64,000 bases of DNA from Magnolia sinica (lineage: Eukaryota; Streptophyta; Magnoliopsida; Magnoliales; Magnoliaceae): the NCBI RefSeq assembly GCF_029962835.1, contig NC_080577.1, positions 4,774,001 to 4,838,000 of the forward strand. Reading direction: 5' to 3'. Numbering within the stretch: the first letter of the stretch is position 1; each line of letters opens with the position of its first letter. The notes below the pieces were generated by a model, which searched no databases, was not told where the DNA came from, and saw only the letters and a list, made by a program, of their open reading frames with translations. Positions 37,701-48,289 of this stretch are shown one piece after another. The position numbers were made by a program, and so were the translations under genes.

Positions 37701-38569
37701 TGCAATGGTGTATGGGGTATGCCATCACATGCTCTTATCGTGCAAAAAGGTACACCATCTCAAACTATCCTAGATCACATATGCCATATGTGATCCTTAT
37801 GAAAAAATGGCTTATGCAATCACACATGACAACAATGCTCGCTAAAAGTAAGAGTTATAAATACTTATTATAAATTAATAAATAGTTTTAAAAATTTAAA
37901 TATACAATTATTAATGAGTTAAAATTCAAAATAATTTTTGCTTTAATATTGGGATATTATCACAGTAAAACTGAGAAATATTGAAAAAGGTGATGTTTTG
38001 ATAATCTCACAATACCTTCACGATAATGTCATTTTGTTATTTTTCATGAAAATGTCACAAGATTTTCTAAATCTTGGTGATATTTGTCAGTCTGGCCGTT
38101 CATCCGGTGGACCCTGCTTTGTATCCTCCATGACTGAAATTTGGCTGGTTCAGTCATCAGGCGTGCTTAACTATCATTTTCATATATATATATATATATA
38201 TATATTTCAATCACATGTGGGCCAGTTGATGAACGAGGACTGCACCAGCCTGGTTTCTGCACCAGGGCACATTTACAGTTCGGTTTGCATGAGAAGCGAC
38301 CTGGATCTCACATGCATGGGAAATTTAGCCATTGCATTTCCTGTTATCATCTTGGAAGGAGTTTTTCTTTTGACGGATTGTGTAATAGATTATAGTTTCT
38401 AGATCTTGTAACTGTTATTTCCTTTGTTAAACAGGGTCAGAAAGACTTGAAGGAATTGCACTGGCATGCTCAGATCCCAGGGATGCTCATATCTACGGCA
38501 GGTGATGGTTTCAACATTTTGATGCCCTCAAACGTTGAAACGACTCTTCCATCAGCCAATGATCGGTAG
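19265..38569 (+). CDS. GRWD1: Glutamate-rich WD-repeat protein (GRWD1/HTD1/Rrb1 family), complete
   Basis: Thirteen exons read as one 470-residue protein: 19,265-19,312; 19,421-19,459; 19,553-19,659; 19,814-19,892; 33,490-33,675; 33,878-33,976; 34,170-34,338; 34,481-34,587; 34,684-34,823; 34,927-34,999; 36,820-36,932; 37,026-37,143; 38,435-38,569 (stop TAG). Every junction is GT-AG and phases agree; the total is 1,413 coding bases. The protein opens with a basic Lys/Arg tail ([16 protein letters not shown]). Then comes a CAF1C/H4-binding-type segment ([20 protein letters not shown], later [13 protein letters not shown]) and an acidic run ([17 protein letters not shown]). WD40 blades follow ([81 protein letters not shown]). 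Yeast Rrb1 and human GRWD1 act with ribosomal protein L3 in nucleolar ribosome assembly. The Arabidopsis relative HTD1 binds DDB1 through a DWD box, and a WDIR motif suited to that is present. Length matches the Arabidopsis protein. Intron 4 (19,893-33,489) is 13.6 kb. Confidence 0.95.
19709..19764. repeat. (AT)n microsatellite, about 28 units
   Basis: This is an uninterrupted AT dinucleotide run in intron 3 of the GRWD gene. It probably varies in length between individuals. Confidence 0.95.
20152..20626. repeat. Foldback repeat inside GRWD intron 4
   Basis: The left end is CGCTGTGGGCCCCACGGTGA, then CATTTTAGGGCATGGGC. The middle has GATATTTGTGTTTTCCCTTC. The right end is CAAACATCACGGTGGCCC. 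The arms are inverted and relatively well kept. A short extra piece (around 20,530-20,570) interrupts the right arm. Confidence 0.65.
22148..22344. repeat. Tandem array of a 42-bp unit, about 4.7 copies
   Basis: Units starting GGTAGAGGCTGG and containing GGTCGGGACGGGTA repeat every 42 bases. The period is a multiple of three. The array lies at the 3' end of the pol remains in the gypsy fossil. Confidence 0.8.
23812..24425. repeat. Foldback repeat(s) inserted in the LTR of the gypsy fossil
   Basis: A partial copy (CAGTGATGTATTTATTACAT and CCGTTCGTCTATTTT) is followed from about 24,005 by a fuller copy. The fuller copy begins GAGTGGGCCCACTATGATGT and ends ACATTCATCACGGGTGGGGC. The element sits inside the 5' LTR, so it arrived after the LTR element did. 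Confidence 0.6.
24426..25055. other. AT-rich DNA between the foldback copy and the rest of the LTR
   Basis: This is very AT-rich, with an inverted pair near 24,710-24,750 (GGCTGATTTGGAGAA... and TTGGTCCTCCAAATCAGCC). It belongs to the insertion in the gypsy LTR. No coding potential is seen. Confidence 0.4.
26084..28640. other. Intron 4 DNA without recognised elements
   Basis: There is no ORF of interest and no clear repeat structure. The sequence is TG-rich on the plus strand between 27,400 and 28,400 (many TTGGG and TTAGG words), and looks like aged intron DNA. Confidence 0.4.
28649..28900 (+). mobile_element. RTE-type LINE fragment (copy 1)
   Basis: The block from GACTATTAGATAGCGCTTGA through GCCTAGATAAAGGAGGGTTG to CTTCCATCATGAATCC is repeated at 29,683-29,848. 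The GGATAAAGGAGGGTTG and 'gcagcc...aaactt' words resemble leader regions of plant RTE LINEs as I remember them. No reverse transcriptase was found. Confidence 0.45.
29683..29985 (+). mobile_element. RTE-type LINE fragment (copy 2) with 3' end
   Basis: This is a second copy of the 28,649 block. It is followed within about 80 bp by CATGTAGCCAACCCCAATTT and GGCTGGGATAAG, then GATGATGG-like repeats. That is the characteristic 3' tail of plant RTE LINEs (GTAGCCGACCCCAA...TTGGGATAAGG). The body between leader and tail is missing, so this is an internally deleted copy. Confidence 0.55.
30330..31230 (-). mobile_element. L1-type LINE reverse-transcriptase remnant
   Basis: On the minus strand the text gives [13 protein letters not shown] (normally RQGDPLSPFLF) and, further on, FTDDKLLFC (normally FADDTLIFC, the catalytic YxDD box). 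Upstream is a stretch matching the PGPDGF...FFQ..W region. The order is right for L1 reverse transcriptase. The frame is broken several times, the endonuclease and 3' end are absent, and the second catalytic motif has drifted (ADDT to TDDK). It lies in GRWD intron 4, antisense to the gene. Confidence 0.65.
31850..32854 (+). mobile_element. 5'-truncated L1-type LINE, 3' end with poly(A)
   Basis: The plus-strand frame at 32,248-32,550 gives [20 protein letters not shown] followed by NLWKRAM and a C-x2-C / HLF arrangement. This is the RT-associated zinc finger at the C-terminus of plant L1 ORF2. A FWEDAWFG block lies earlier (near 31,895). The 3' end has CAATAAAATTTTCGTCATCT and then an A-run at 32,841-32,854. 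An internal A-run near 32,104-32,113 may be a second tail or a later expansion. The 5' end is not fixed. Confidence 0.7.
33256..33352 (+). repeat. Copy of the 3' end of GRWD intron 7, lying in intron 4
   Basis: The segment from GAGCCAAGTT through CATTTCTAATGCTTTGAGGA to CATCTTCAAAG closely matches 34,360-34,481, the last ~120 bases of intron 7 including its acceptor. The copy sits about 140 bp before exon 5. Confidence 0.75.
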
Positions 38570-39142
38570 CTAATAGGAGGATTCACTTTCCATTGCTTGA
38601 TTCCCAAATCCAATATCGATCGGCTTATTTAGTCATTATAAAATGGTGTCAAAGCATCGGGCAATACTCCGAGTGTTTCCCAAGACCCAGTACGCATAGC
38701 CTCTATTGCACAAGTATTGACCAGAAGACACCAGCATCTGCTAGCAGTGGGATGCAAGCTTATGTTGGTGGGGTGCAATAGTTGTTTTTGTGGACCATAT
38801 AAATCATCTTTATTTGTCTCGACTGTATAAAGCCTCCCAATGATGTTTAGTATGAACGGTGCCCTAACTTTTATTGGGTCATGATGGTTATGCAATGGAT
38901 AGAGTTTGTAGATTATTTGATCCATGATGATGGTTTTTCAATGTAGGAATTATAGGGGTGGCAATGTCTAGGTGGGACCCGGCCAATGGTGAATGGCCTG
39001 TTTTAGCCTGTGTTAGGTAGTGCCTTTGAAAACCAATGTTTATGTTGCTCAATCTATTTATATGGTTATTCATTCATTGGCCTGGTTAGTGTGTGTGGAG
39101 CATGGCTTTATGATTATGGGTTTGTTACCTAAGGTGCACTAA

Positions 39143-39994
39143 GGGGTCGTTTGGATGCCTGTAAAATCCTCAAGTTGTTTAGGGATTAGAAGGGCTGTTT
39201 GGATGCATGTATTTGCCTGTAAAGCGGTAAACAGATTAAAGCTTTTAGATATAATCCGAAACCTGGTAAAAAGTCGTGTAAGTCTTTACATCTAAAAAGG
39301 TATTAAACATGTTAGAACACAATGGTTAATATAAACTTCATGATATGTGGGGCCCACTGTAATGTGTTTGGTACATCCAATCTATCCATCATGTGCTTCC
39401 CTTTATGCTCTCCTGTGGCTTTACGTGGTTGTAAGGCTTTACGTGGTTTTAAGTCTTACGTGGTTTTAAGAAAACAGCTCGTTCATTATCAAATGGACCA
39501 TATGAGGGAAGGATGGGATGTCCACCATTAAAAACTTCTAGATTGCATTTGTAGCTCATTATGATGGGTGGAAGACATCCAATCTGTTTAGTGTGTGCAT
39601 GCTTTAATGTTCTCTTCAGTCCAAAAAAAAAATCATATTTCTTATGTGATTTGTAGATTTAGGAAGGTTCACCACCCAAGCTCTATGGTATGAATGCTTC
39701 ATTCATTGTAAACACTTTACAGGCTTGCCAAACAAAGCATGTTTACTTGTAAATAGATTACCACTTAAAATATTGATCCCTAGTGGGGGTGGCTAACATG
39801 GAGTGCGTGTACTGACATGGGTGTGTGCTAACAAGCTAACCCCACCCCCCCCCAAAAAAAAAAGAAAAAAAAAAGAAGAGAAAGATTATCACTTAAAAGC
39901 CAAATGGAATAACATGTAAATTGATCACACCTAAATTTCTTTTAAGGTGTAATGTGTTTACAATTAAAAAATTTATAGGCATCCAAACAACCCC
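39143..39994. mobile_element. PIF/Harbinger-like MITE with TAA target duplication
   Basis: The left end GGGGTCGTTTGGATGCCT and the inverted right end (read outward GGGGTTGTTTGGATGCCT) agree at 17 of 18 bases. TAA flanks both sides (39,140-39,142 and 39,995-39,997). Three-base TWA duplications with G-rich ends are typical of PIF/Harbinger (Tourist-like) elements. At 852 bp it is long for a MITE. It contains foldback-like text (around 39,343-39,560) and a SINE 3' fragment (about 39,774-39,870), so it has received later insertions. Confidence 0.75.
39774..39870 (+). repeat. SINE 3' fragment with A-rich tail
   Basis: CCCTAGTGGGGGTGGCTAAC, then GTGTGCTAACAAGCTAAC, then a C-run and A-rich tail match the 3' half of the SINE at 45,090-45,232. 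The 5' part with the polymerase III boxes is missing. Confidence 0.55.
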
Positions 39995-40895
39995 TAAGAT
40001 GAGACACATTGGTCTATGGTTGAGGAAAGTTGTGATTCATGGATCTTTTTTGCTATGGCCATACAAGTGCTTCGATATGCTTGTACTATTATGATCCGTC
40101 ATCTTATATGAGGGGATTGGTTCAGCACAAGGATGGACACTCTGCCATTAAGCTTTGGCTTGGTTTTAGCTTGCCGTTGCCCTACTCCACAAGTGTGTTA
40201 TGCCCTCCCCCACAAGTGTGTGATGTGTCATGAATAATATCATGACTTGAGACCTTTGATCATTTACGTTGGCAGGATTATTTGCAAGTACTGGTCGAGA
40301 AGACCCATCGTTATTGGAGTAGAAGACACTTATGGTTGTACTAGTTTCATCAAATCTTGGATTTGAGGATGAGTGGATAGAGAGATCTCAATTGATAGTT
40401 CTTTAGCTTGATTTATGAGGCCGCTTAGGTGTGGCTGTGGGGTTTCATCAAGGTCGTCAGTTCACATGCATAAATATGAGATCTACTTGGTCTGTTCATG
40501 ACATTAGTATGTAGGTTGACCTTGGGGTTAAGCATTTTAAAGGTTGATCAACACTTTTATGATTTTTAATTGGTTAATTGTGTGTTTTCAACTATTAACT
40601 CAGAATTTTAACCGCTGATTTGTTTTAAAAAGTACTTGTTGGACATTCAATGGTTAAGATCGATTGAATCCCACCTTAGGGTGGTATGGGATAATCCTAG
40701 GTTCGTGATTAATGTCAATAAAAGGATTTGGATATTTGGGGTGTATGGGTTAGGAAGATAAATATATTATTTTTTATCATAAGGTACACATGAATATGTA
40801 AGATGGCATAACACTGGATTTTTCTATTCGAGATCCTACGAGGAGGGAGCAAGAGAGAGAAGCCCTAAACCCCACTCTCCTTGATGTCTGGATGC

Positions 40896-40898
<3 letters not shown>

Positions 40899-40938
<40 letters not shown>
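40899..40938. repeat. (AG)20 microsatellite
   Basis: A pure AG dinucleotide run about 220 bp upstream of the copia fossil. Confidence 0.95.
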
Positions 40939-40941
<3 letters not shown>

Positions 40942-41156
40942 GGTTTTTATTTATTTATGAAATATGGGATAATCACAACGGCAATCCACATTAACTAAAA
41001 ATATAGTTTGTTAGTTTTTTTTTTGGTTGTTGAAAAGTTATATTTTGCTAGGTTACATCAAAACCCAATGGCCTTGTCCATTGGATGCCTATAGAATAAA
41101 TGCAACACTTTAACCATGGGTACTCTTATGTGGGCCTATGTGATGGAGGACTTAAA

Positions 41157-44100
41157 TGTTATCAAAGAAGATGTCTTTAATCTTCTAGGTAGCTCGACCG
41201 GTCGAGCGGGTCGCTAGGCTAGTCGAGACCATCTCGACTCGAAGTTCAGCGAGCACAGATTTTTGGTGTCCGGGCCGCTCGACCAGTCGAGGGGGTCCCT
41301 CGATCAGTCAAGGACTCGGCTCGACCAGTCGAGGTTACGTAGATTCGAGACTGGATCTTGTGCGGATTACGGAAATTTGAGGCGGTTTTGCAAGGGTGCG
41401 AAAGGGAAGTTTCCTAAACTATAAATAGGGGTCCCTAGGGCTATTCTAAAGTATTCTAAAGCTTTCTAAAAAATTTTCAAGGGTTCATAAAGGGTTTAGG
41501 GTTATCAAAGGGTGTAGCAAGGGTGAGATTTGGGGATGTTCGAATCGGGTAAGTCCTCTCTCTTTGTAATTGATGCTTTCATAGTGAAATTCTATCGCTT
41601 TGTGCCGTGGTTTTTTTCCGCAAGGGTTTTCCACGTTAAATCTGTGTGTTCTCTTGTGTTTGCTTGGTGCCATTGTATTATTATCCTAGATCTAGATCTA
41701 TGTGATTCCGCAGCAAAAATCCCAACAAGTGGTAACAGAGCAATTGTTGGGGCACAGATCTGAATCTGAGAGATTAGTAATAATGGGAAGCACTAAGTAT
41801 GAGACTGAGAAATACTTAGGAAAAAATAATTTGAGTTATGGAAGATCAAGATGAAGAGTTTCTTAATCAAGCAAGGCGAAGTGGTGCTCTTGAGGAGCGA
41901 AAGTCTACTATGACTGATGATGATTGCAATACTCTTGATAAGAAGGCTTTATCATCGATCTGTTTATGTCTCACGGATGAGGTTCTCTACAACGCCATGA
42001 GGGAGAAAACTGTGGCTAAGTTATATGCGAAGTTAGAGGATGTCTATGCGAAAAAATCCTCTAAAAATCGCCTACACTTGAAGTGGCATTGGTATAACTT
42101 CAAGATGGCAGAGGGTGGAGATTTGGAGGCTCACATCAGCAACTTTAATAAATTATTTTGCAAATTGCTAGATATAGAGGAAGTGATGAAAGATGAAGAA
42201 CAAGTATGTATCTTGCTGAATTCTCTTCCAGCGTTGTATGAGTCATTCAGGGACACTATGTGTAGCACGAATAAAACCTTAAGTATCGACGTCGTTATCT
42301 TGGCCCTTCAGGGAAGGCTATGAGAAAGCTTAACGTCGATATGAGGATATCTTCTGATGCACTGGTTACAAGGGATATGAATTTTGAACAAGGTACGGGT
42401 TCTTCAGGTTCTAGATCTAAATTCAAGGGTAAGGGCAAGGGAAATGTAAAGTGCTGGAATTGTGGAAAGGAAGGATATGTAAAGAAGGATTGTGAAAATC
42501 CTAAATGGAAGAGAGAAGATTCCGAGGCTTTATATAGGAAGGCCAATGCTGCCACGTCTGATGGATCGAGTGGATGTGATGGTAATATTTTGTCTGTGTC
42601 TACTATCAGGCGGCCATACGATGATCATAAGGACGGGTGGATGCTAGACACAGGGGCATCTTTTCACATGACTTCTCATTGGAGTTGGTTCACCAGATAT
42701 AGGGAGTGCGATGGTGGACAGGTGTTTATGAGCAATGACTTTGCCTGTAATGTTGTGGTTGTTGGTACGGTATGCATCAAAATGTTTGATGAGGTGGAGC
42801 GTACCTTGACTGATGTCAGGCACGTTCCTGATTTGAAGTAGAATCTGATTTCTCTTGGTGTACTTGAGGCAACGGGCTGCAAGTTCACAGGTATTGATGG
42901 TGCTCTTAAAGTATCTAAGGGGGCATATGTAATCATGAAAGCGTAACGACTTGGTAACTTGTACAGGTTGATCGGGAGCACTTCAAAAGGTGGAGCTACA
43001 GCAGATGTAGTGGATTTCACCTCTACACGTGCGTGACATGTTGGGCATGGCCACATGAGCTGATAGGGCAGGAAGGCTGAGACGCGCCGACAAGGATACA
43101 GAGCAGGTGGAGCAGCCACCTGTGAGAAGAATCAGACGGCATAATCACAGGATATCGGCGATATACATAAATGACTCCAATATCGGAGGGGATTCATCTT
43201 CTATTCAGATGACTCTAGGTGATCCCGGTGCTGAGAAGTGAAAGGTGACTATGGGTGATGTGATGAATTCGTTGTACCAGACTGACATATGGGAGCGGGT
43301 AGAGCTTCTAGTGGGCCGGAGAGCGGTTGAATGCAGGTGGATCTTCAGGAGGATACAACATAAATACAGGGCAAGGTTGGTAGGTAAGGGATATGCTTAG
43401 AGAGAAGGGATCGGCTTTTAAAAGATATTTGCGTTGACAGTATAGCAGGTGTCTATTAGATCCGTAATTGTTGCTGGTTGGCCAATGTGATCTTGAGCTG
43501 GAAGGATGAATGCGGATTCTGCACTTCTGTAAGGGAAAGTGAAGAGCAGATCTACATGAAGCAACCAGAGCGGTTCGAAGTTAAAGGGACTGAGAAAAGA
43601 CTTTGCAGGAGGTCGTGGTTCGACCTGTCGCCTAGGCAGTGGTTTGATTCCTTCATGGTAAGTCAGAACTTCATGACATGTAGATCGCCAATTACGACAT
43701 GTTTGAAATCAATATATTGAAGACTCGGTTAAGTGAGACATTCAGGATGAAAGATCAGGGGGCTGCAAAGATGGTTCTCGGCGTTAAGACTGAAAGAGGA
43801 GTAGGCTTTGGTTATCTCGAGCAAAATACCTTGGGTAGGTATTGATCAAGGAGGTGATGGACCATGTAAAGTCGGAGAGCATTCCCTATACGTCTCTCTT
43901 CAAGTTTTTCTTAGGACATATTTCAAAACAGATGAGGAAAACCAGGATATCTCATGAGTCTTATTTGAATGCGGTTGACAGTGTATGCCGTGGTCTGGAT
44001 TAGACCGGTTATTTCACAGGCTATCAGTGTTGTCAGCAAGTACCCCGGTAAGCAATATTGGGTAGCGGTGAGATGGCAAGAAGACTACGTCTTTTCTTTT

Positions 44101-44935
44101 AGAAGACAGGAACAAAGGTGGTTGGGCATGTGGACTCAGATCCAGTAGGCATGTTCACCTAGATCATTCCTGCAGAGAAGTTCAAGTTCTGTATAACTTC
44201 TCTGGGCTTAGCGATGTCAGAAAAGAAGGACAGATTGTGCACGAGAAGCTATAATGTAATGCAGAGATAAGAAAAGAGGTCAAGGAGCTACACGTTTGAA
44301 GATTGAAGACATGGTGAAGATTGTTGTCATAGAAAATGTCTTAAATCTTCTGAGTTGCTCGACCGGTCGAGTGGACTGCTCGACCGATCAAGCGGGTTGC
44401 TAGGGTAGTTGAGGCCATCTTGACTTGAAGTCCAGCGAGCACAGATTTTTGGTGTCTGGGCCGCTCGACCAGTCGAGGGGATCGCTTGACCGGTCGAGGG
44501 GGTCCTTCGACCAGTCGAGGACTCGACTCAACCAGCCGAGGTTCGCAAATTCAAGTTCGGATCTTGTGCGGACTACGAAAATCTGAAGCGGTTTCGCAAG
44601 GGTGCGAAAGGGAAGTTTCCTAAACTATAAATAAGGGTCCCTAGGGCTATTCTAAAATATTCTAAAATTTTCTAAAAGTTTTTCAAGGGTTCATAAAAGG
44701 GTTCTAGGGTTATCAAAGGGTGTAATAAGGGTGAGATTCGAGGTTGTTCGAATTAGGTAAGTCCTCTCTCTTTGTAATTGATGCTTTCATAGTGGAATTC
44801 TGTTACTTTGTGCCATGATTTTTTCCTGCAAGGGTTTTTCACGTTAAATCTGTGTGTTTTCTTGTGTTTGTTTGGTGCCATTGTATTGCTATCCTAGATC
44901 TAGATCTGTGTGATTTCACAGCAAAAATCCCAATA
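41157..44935 (+). mobile_element. Ty1/copia LTR retrotransposon fossil
   Basis: LTRs lie at 41,157-41,727 and 44,322-44,935. They start TGTTATC/TGTTGTC and end in CCCAACA/CCCAATA. A perfect 5-bp target duplication, TTAAA, flanks the element (41,152-41,156 and 44,936-44,940). A primer-binding site, TGGTAACAGAGC, follows the 5' LTR and fits initiator-Met tRNA. Parts in order are gag (about 41,840-42,320), a CCHC zinc knuckle (around 42,450-42,500), an aspartic-protease start with LDTGASFHMT (around 42,640-42,670) and decayed pol remains to about 43,450. This gag-protease order and style resemble the Tork/TNT1-like copia group. It is broken in several places and shorter than a whole element. The LTRs are still clearly alike, so it is of moderate age. 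Confidence 0.88.
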
Positions 44936-45089
44936 TTAAATTGAAGATGGAGTACTTGAATTGATAAGCCATGTTCCATCTCTTTTCCACCAACATGCCA
45001 CTTTTGTAGATTAGTCTATTCATAGTAGGTCCCACCATAAAGATTACTTGGTACAGAAATGAAGGTTCCCATCATAAGGCCAGAAGCCC

Positions 45090-45232
45090 TTTTTTTTGTT
45101 AGCTTGTTAGTATACCCCACTGTTAGTTCACACTTCCACTGTTAGCCACCCCCAATAGAGATCAATGCCAAGACCCTAGTGTTGAAACGAGGTATCTTTC
45201 ACTCAGTCTACCACTTAGCTATGGATCAGGGT
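45090..45232 (-). mobile_element. tRNA-derived SINE with polymerase III A and B boxes
   Basis: On the minus strand the unit opens with an A-box-like TAGCTAAGTGG (45,211-45,221). About 33 bases on is a B-box-like CGTTTCAACAC (45,178-45,188). It then runs through CTATTGGGGGTGGCTAAC to GCTAAC and an A-tail of about eight. The spacing, short length and A-tail fit a tRNA-derived plant SINE. TAAGGCC occurs on both sides (45,075-45,081 and 45,234-45,240) and may be the target duplication, although a few bases separate it from the tail. Two 3' fragments of the family lie elsewhere in the window (39,774 and 5,095). Confidence 0.65.
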
Positions 45233-46964
45233 GTAAGGCCTTTTGCAGTGAATGGTGGCTCCAGTTGTAACCCATATGTGGGGCCCATGTGATGTATGTA
45301 TGAAATCCGACCCATCCATCAGATGTGACAACACATGTTACTCCTATAGCCCGAAAAACAACGAACGTTTAAGTTTGATTTGTATGGATAGCCGACCATG
45401 CGTGGATATGGAATCTTGGTTGCTCCTGACCATTCATCTGGCTTGGAGGCAGGGTCAGATAAAAGCTTGGGCTGTTTTTCAATTCAGGTGGGCCCCCTGA
45501 AAAATTAAGGGTGGGCGTCCTTTCTCACATTATTCGGTGTTTTGTTTTGTGGCCCATCTAAGTGTTGGATCGGCCTGATTTTTGGCACTAAGGGGTGACC
45601 CACAAAAATGGCAGCTTATGGCAAGTCCCTACAAAATGGCAAATAATTTAAGCAACGGTCACTAACACTCCCTGATGGACGGGTTGGATGGCCTGCATAC
45701 ACACGCGGGCCCCACATCTGCTCGCTACCACCGTACATGGGTACACACTGAGCGTGCCGCTTTGTGGTATACACTGATGCTTAGCTTTCAGGTTTCACCA
45801 GAGAGATGGGATCCATGTCATGATGATTCGGCCTCTTCATCTATTGGGTCATGAGTGGGGTTGCCGCAAAAAAATTCCGGATAGAAAGATCCCTTGCCTT
45901 TTGATCAGTGGGCCACAAGTAGGAAAGTTTTGAGTAGAGAGAAAGTATGTATAGATCAACGGTTTGGATCACTCTATTTATCCATTAATTAACTTAAATT
46001 AGACCAACTAGATTGCAGAAGCCACTGTTGCTGAGTCTTTAAATCAAAGTGTTTGATCCTGTTCTAATTCGTGGACACTGAAAAACATTTAGATGAGACG
46101 CACAAGAATCAAGTTCATCAAGACTCATGTGCACCATCGCATTAGAAGCTATGTAAAAACTACCCTATCCTCCAAATTCAAGTGGTGTGGTGTGACCCAC
46201 CTGTATTTATGGTTTACTCGATTTTCAAGGTGTCCCTTCATCATGGTGGGGTACACTTTATGAAGGAGTTTGATGGCAAATAGACATTTTGGAGGTCCCC
46301 ACACACAATCTGATTCGCTGGTGGGAATATTTCGTGTTGTATGGCCCACTTTAGTTATCAATTGTCGTGACCCTTTGAATTATCGCCGAATATGAAAGGG
46401 CGCTGTTGATGGATGGGGTCTTTCTATGTTGTTCCTTAGGTACTTATTGATAGTCTAAATCATTGATCTAGACCATTCATTTCTTTTTGTTCAACATTGG
46501 TCCACCTAGATCCAACAACCTTAACCATATGATGGATAACCTTTCAGATTGGCCGTCACATCACTACTTGAGAATATGGCAAACCAATAATCTAATTCAT
46601 GTATTTGCCAGAAATCATCATGGATCAAATGTCTTGGAGCATCATTAAGTTATAGTGTTCCAAGTTGCATTAGGACACTTAGTCTAATGTATTAATCTAA
46701 ACCGTGCATTAGGAGTAGCTTATAGTCAGACTAGTGAGGTGTTTCTCTTCTTTAATCGCGACTAGACATTGACAATTTGTTTGGAATGTGGGATTAGGTG
46801 ATACGGAATAGCATTTGGTTCAATATAAATTCATCAGGCATTTGGAATTTGGATTAATCCAGGTATTTGATATTTCAATCACAACAAAAGTTATCATATG
46901 ATTTTTTATGGATTTCAATATCCATTACATGCAGAAGTCCGATGTCCGTGCAATTCATTTGTAT

Positions 46965-47000
46965 ATACTCTTTACACTCCACATACTCTTTACACTCCAC
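46965..47000. repeat. 18-bp perfect tandem duplication
   Basis: ATACTCTTTACACTCCAC occurs twice in direct succession. No function is apparent. Confidence 0.9.
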
Positions 47001-48289
47001 AATCGAGTTGTGGCAATTGTGAAATTTGATTCGTGGATTGCAATTCCAGCATCCACCGAATGATAGTTTCATATAAAATAATAATTTTTCATAAAAATAA
47101 TTTCAATTCTAGTGTCCATGATCAAATGCTAGTTTTAGATGATAATCTTTTTCTAAAGGACAATTCGACCCCCAAAATCATATGGTAATCAGTGTAATAA
47201 TCAAAGTACCATGATATTTCTCAAGATATAATCACTGTAATAATAGTGCTAATTCCATCTAATCTAATTCAATGCCATCAGTGTAAGGTGGATTTTGAGG
47301 ATGCATATTGAGGGCCTGTTTGGATACATAGACTCACACAGGACACAGGAATTACTTTTCATTGAAAAAATAACGTGGGCTCCATAAAATAGTCAGGATT
47401 CTCCCACCAACAAAAATAAGTTATTTTGTTGTAATGACTTTCAAAAATATAAATAAATCTCATTGAATAATTATTATAAATAAATTTCATTGATCAAAAT
47501 CCTCATCAAATAATTATTATGTTTTCTTTGGATTCCACGGCCGTAAGTTCCTATTGTCTAATCCGTACGAAGATCCCATCCAAACAAGACCAACAATATT
47601 CCTGTAGATAATCATTATGCAAACCTTATCAGGTCCGAACCGCCCTGACTCGGGCTCAACCAAGGCGGTTCGAGGTCAATTCCATCATCAGGAGAGTTGG
47701 GTGCGGACAGGGAGCGTACGTACCGACCTTGACATTAACCGGGTCAATTCACAAGTGAGCCTTGTCCATTGTGGACCCTTCCACATTCAAATCTCCATTC
47801 TCCATCGTCCATTGGTATTTGTTCTCGCTTAATGGTCAACCAATCCACGTGGGGGGCAGTTAATGGACAATCTGGACGGTCAGGATCATAGACCATGTCG
47901 AAGAAGGTGGCTGTTCAACTGCCACGCAAAACGTTTGACTCATACCTGCCAGCTACCCATACCAATAAAAATAACAAGTCATATCAAGAAAGGTTACCAA
48001 ATACACCAAGATTTCTCCATTTTCTGCACATTATTTCAACCACCCACATCACCATCATCACCACATAAGTCTTAAATACAAATACCAAATCCCCGTTATT
48101 ACACATATCTAATCGTGTATAATCGAAGCTGGCACAAAAAGAGGCAAAACTTTAAAGCCTCCATATACATCATATACCCCATGACTATATACCAAATCCC
48201 CGGTGTATGTATATTGCTCTCGCGAAAAAAGCCCTATCTTTATCTAAAACTCCCTCTGTATCCTTTACCCCTTTGCCTCTTTTTCTATT

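Larger units (their letters stand above)
38570..41156. other. Intergenic DNA downstream of the GRWD gene
   Basis: The GRWD 3' UTR should occupy the first few hundred bases. Then come the Harbinger-like element, featureless AT-rich DNA, and an (AG)n run ahead of the copia fossil. No gene was recognised. Confidence 0.45.
44936..48289. other. Intergenic DNA between the copia fossil and the DCD gene
   Basis: No gene was recognised. It holds a SINE (45,090-45,232), degenerate foldback pieces (about 45,270-45,760 and 46,190-46,345), an 18-bp duplication at 46,965-47,000, and a possible MITE at about 47,313-47,592 (GGGCCTGTTTGGAT at one end, the inverse of GGTCTTGTTTGGAT at the other, target duplication not found). 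DNA nearer the DCD gene is its 3' flank. Confidence 0.45.

Noticed and set aside
47313-47592. Possible hAT- or Harbinger-like MITE (GGGCCTGTTTGGAT end with an inverted partner)
   Set aside because: The ends match only partly and no target duplication was found; mentioned in the intergenic entry only.
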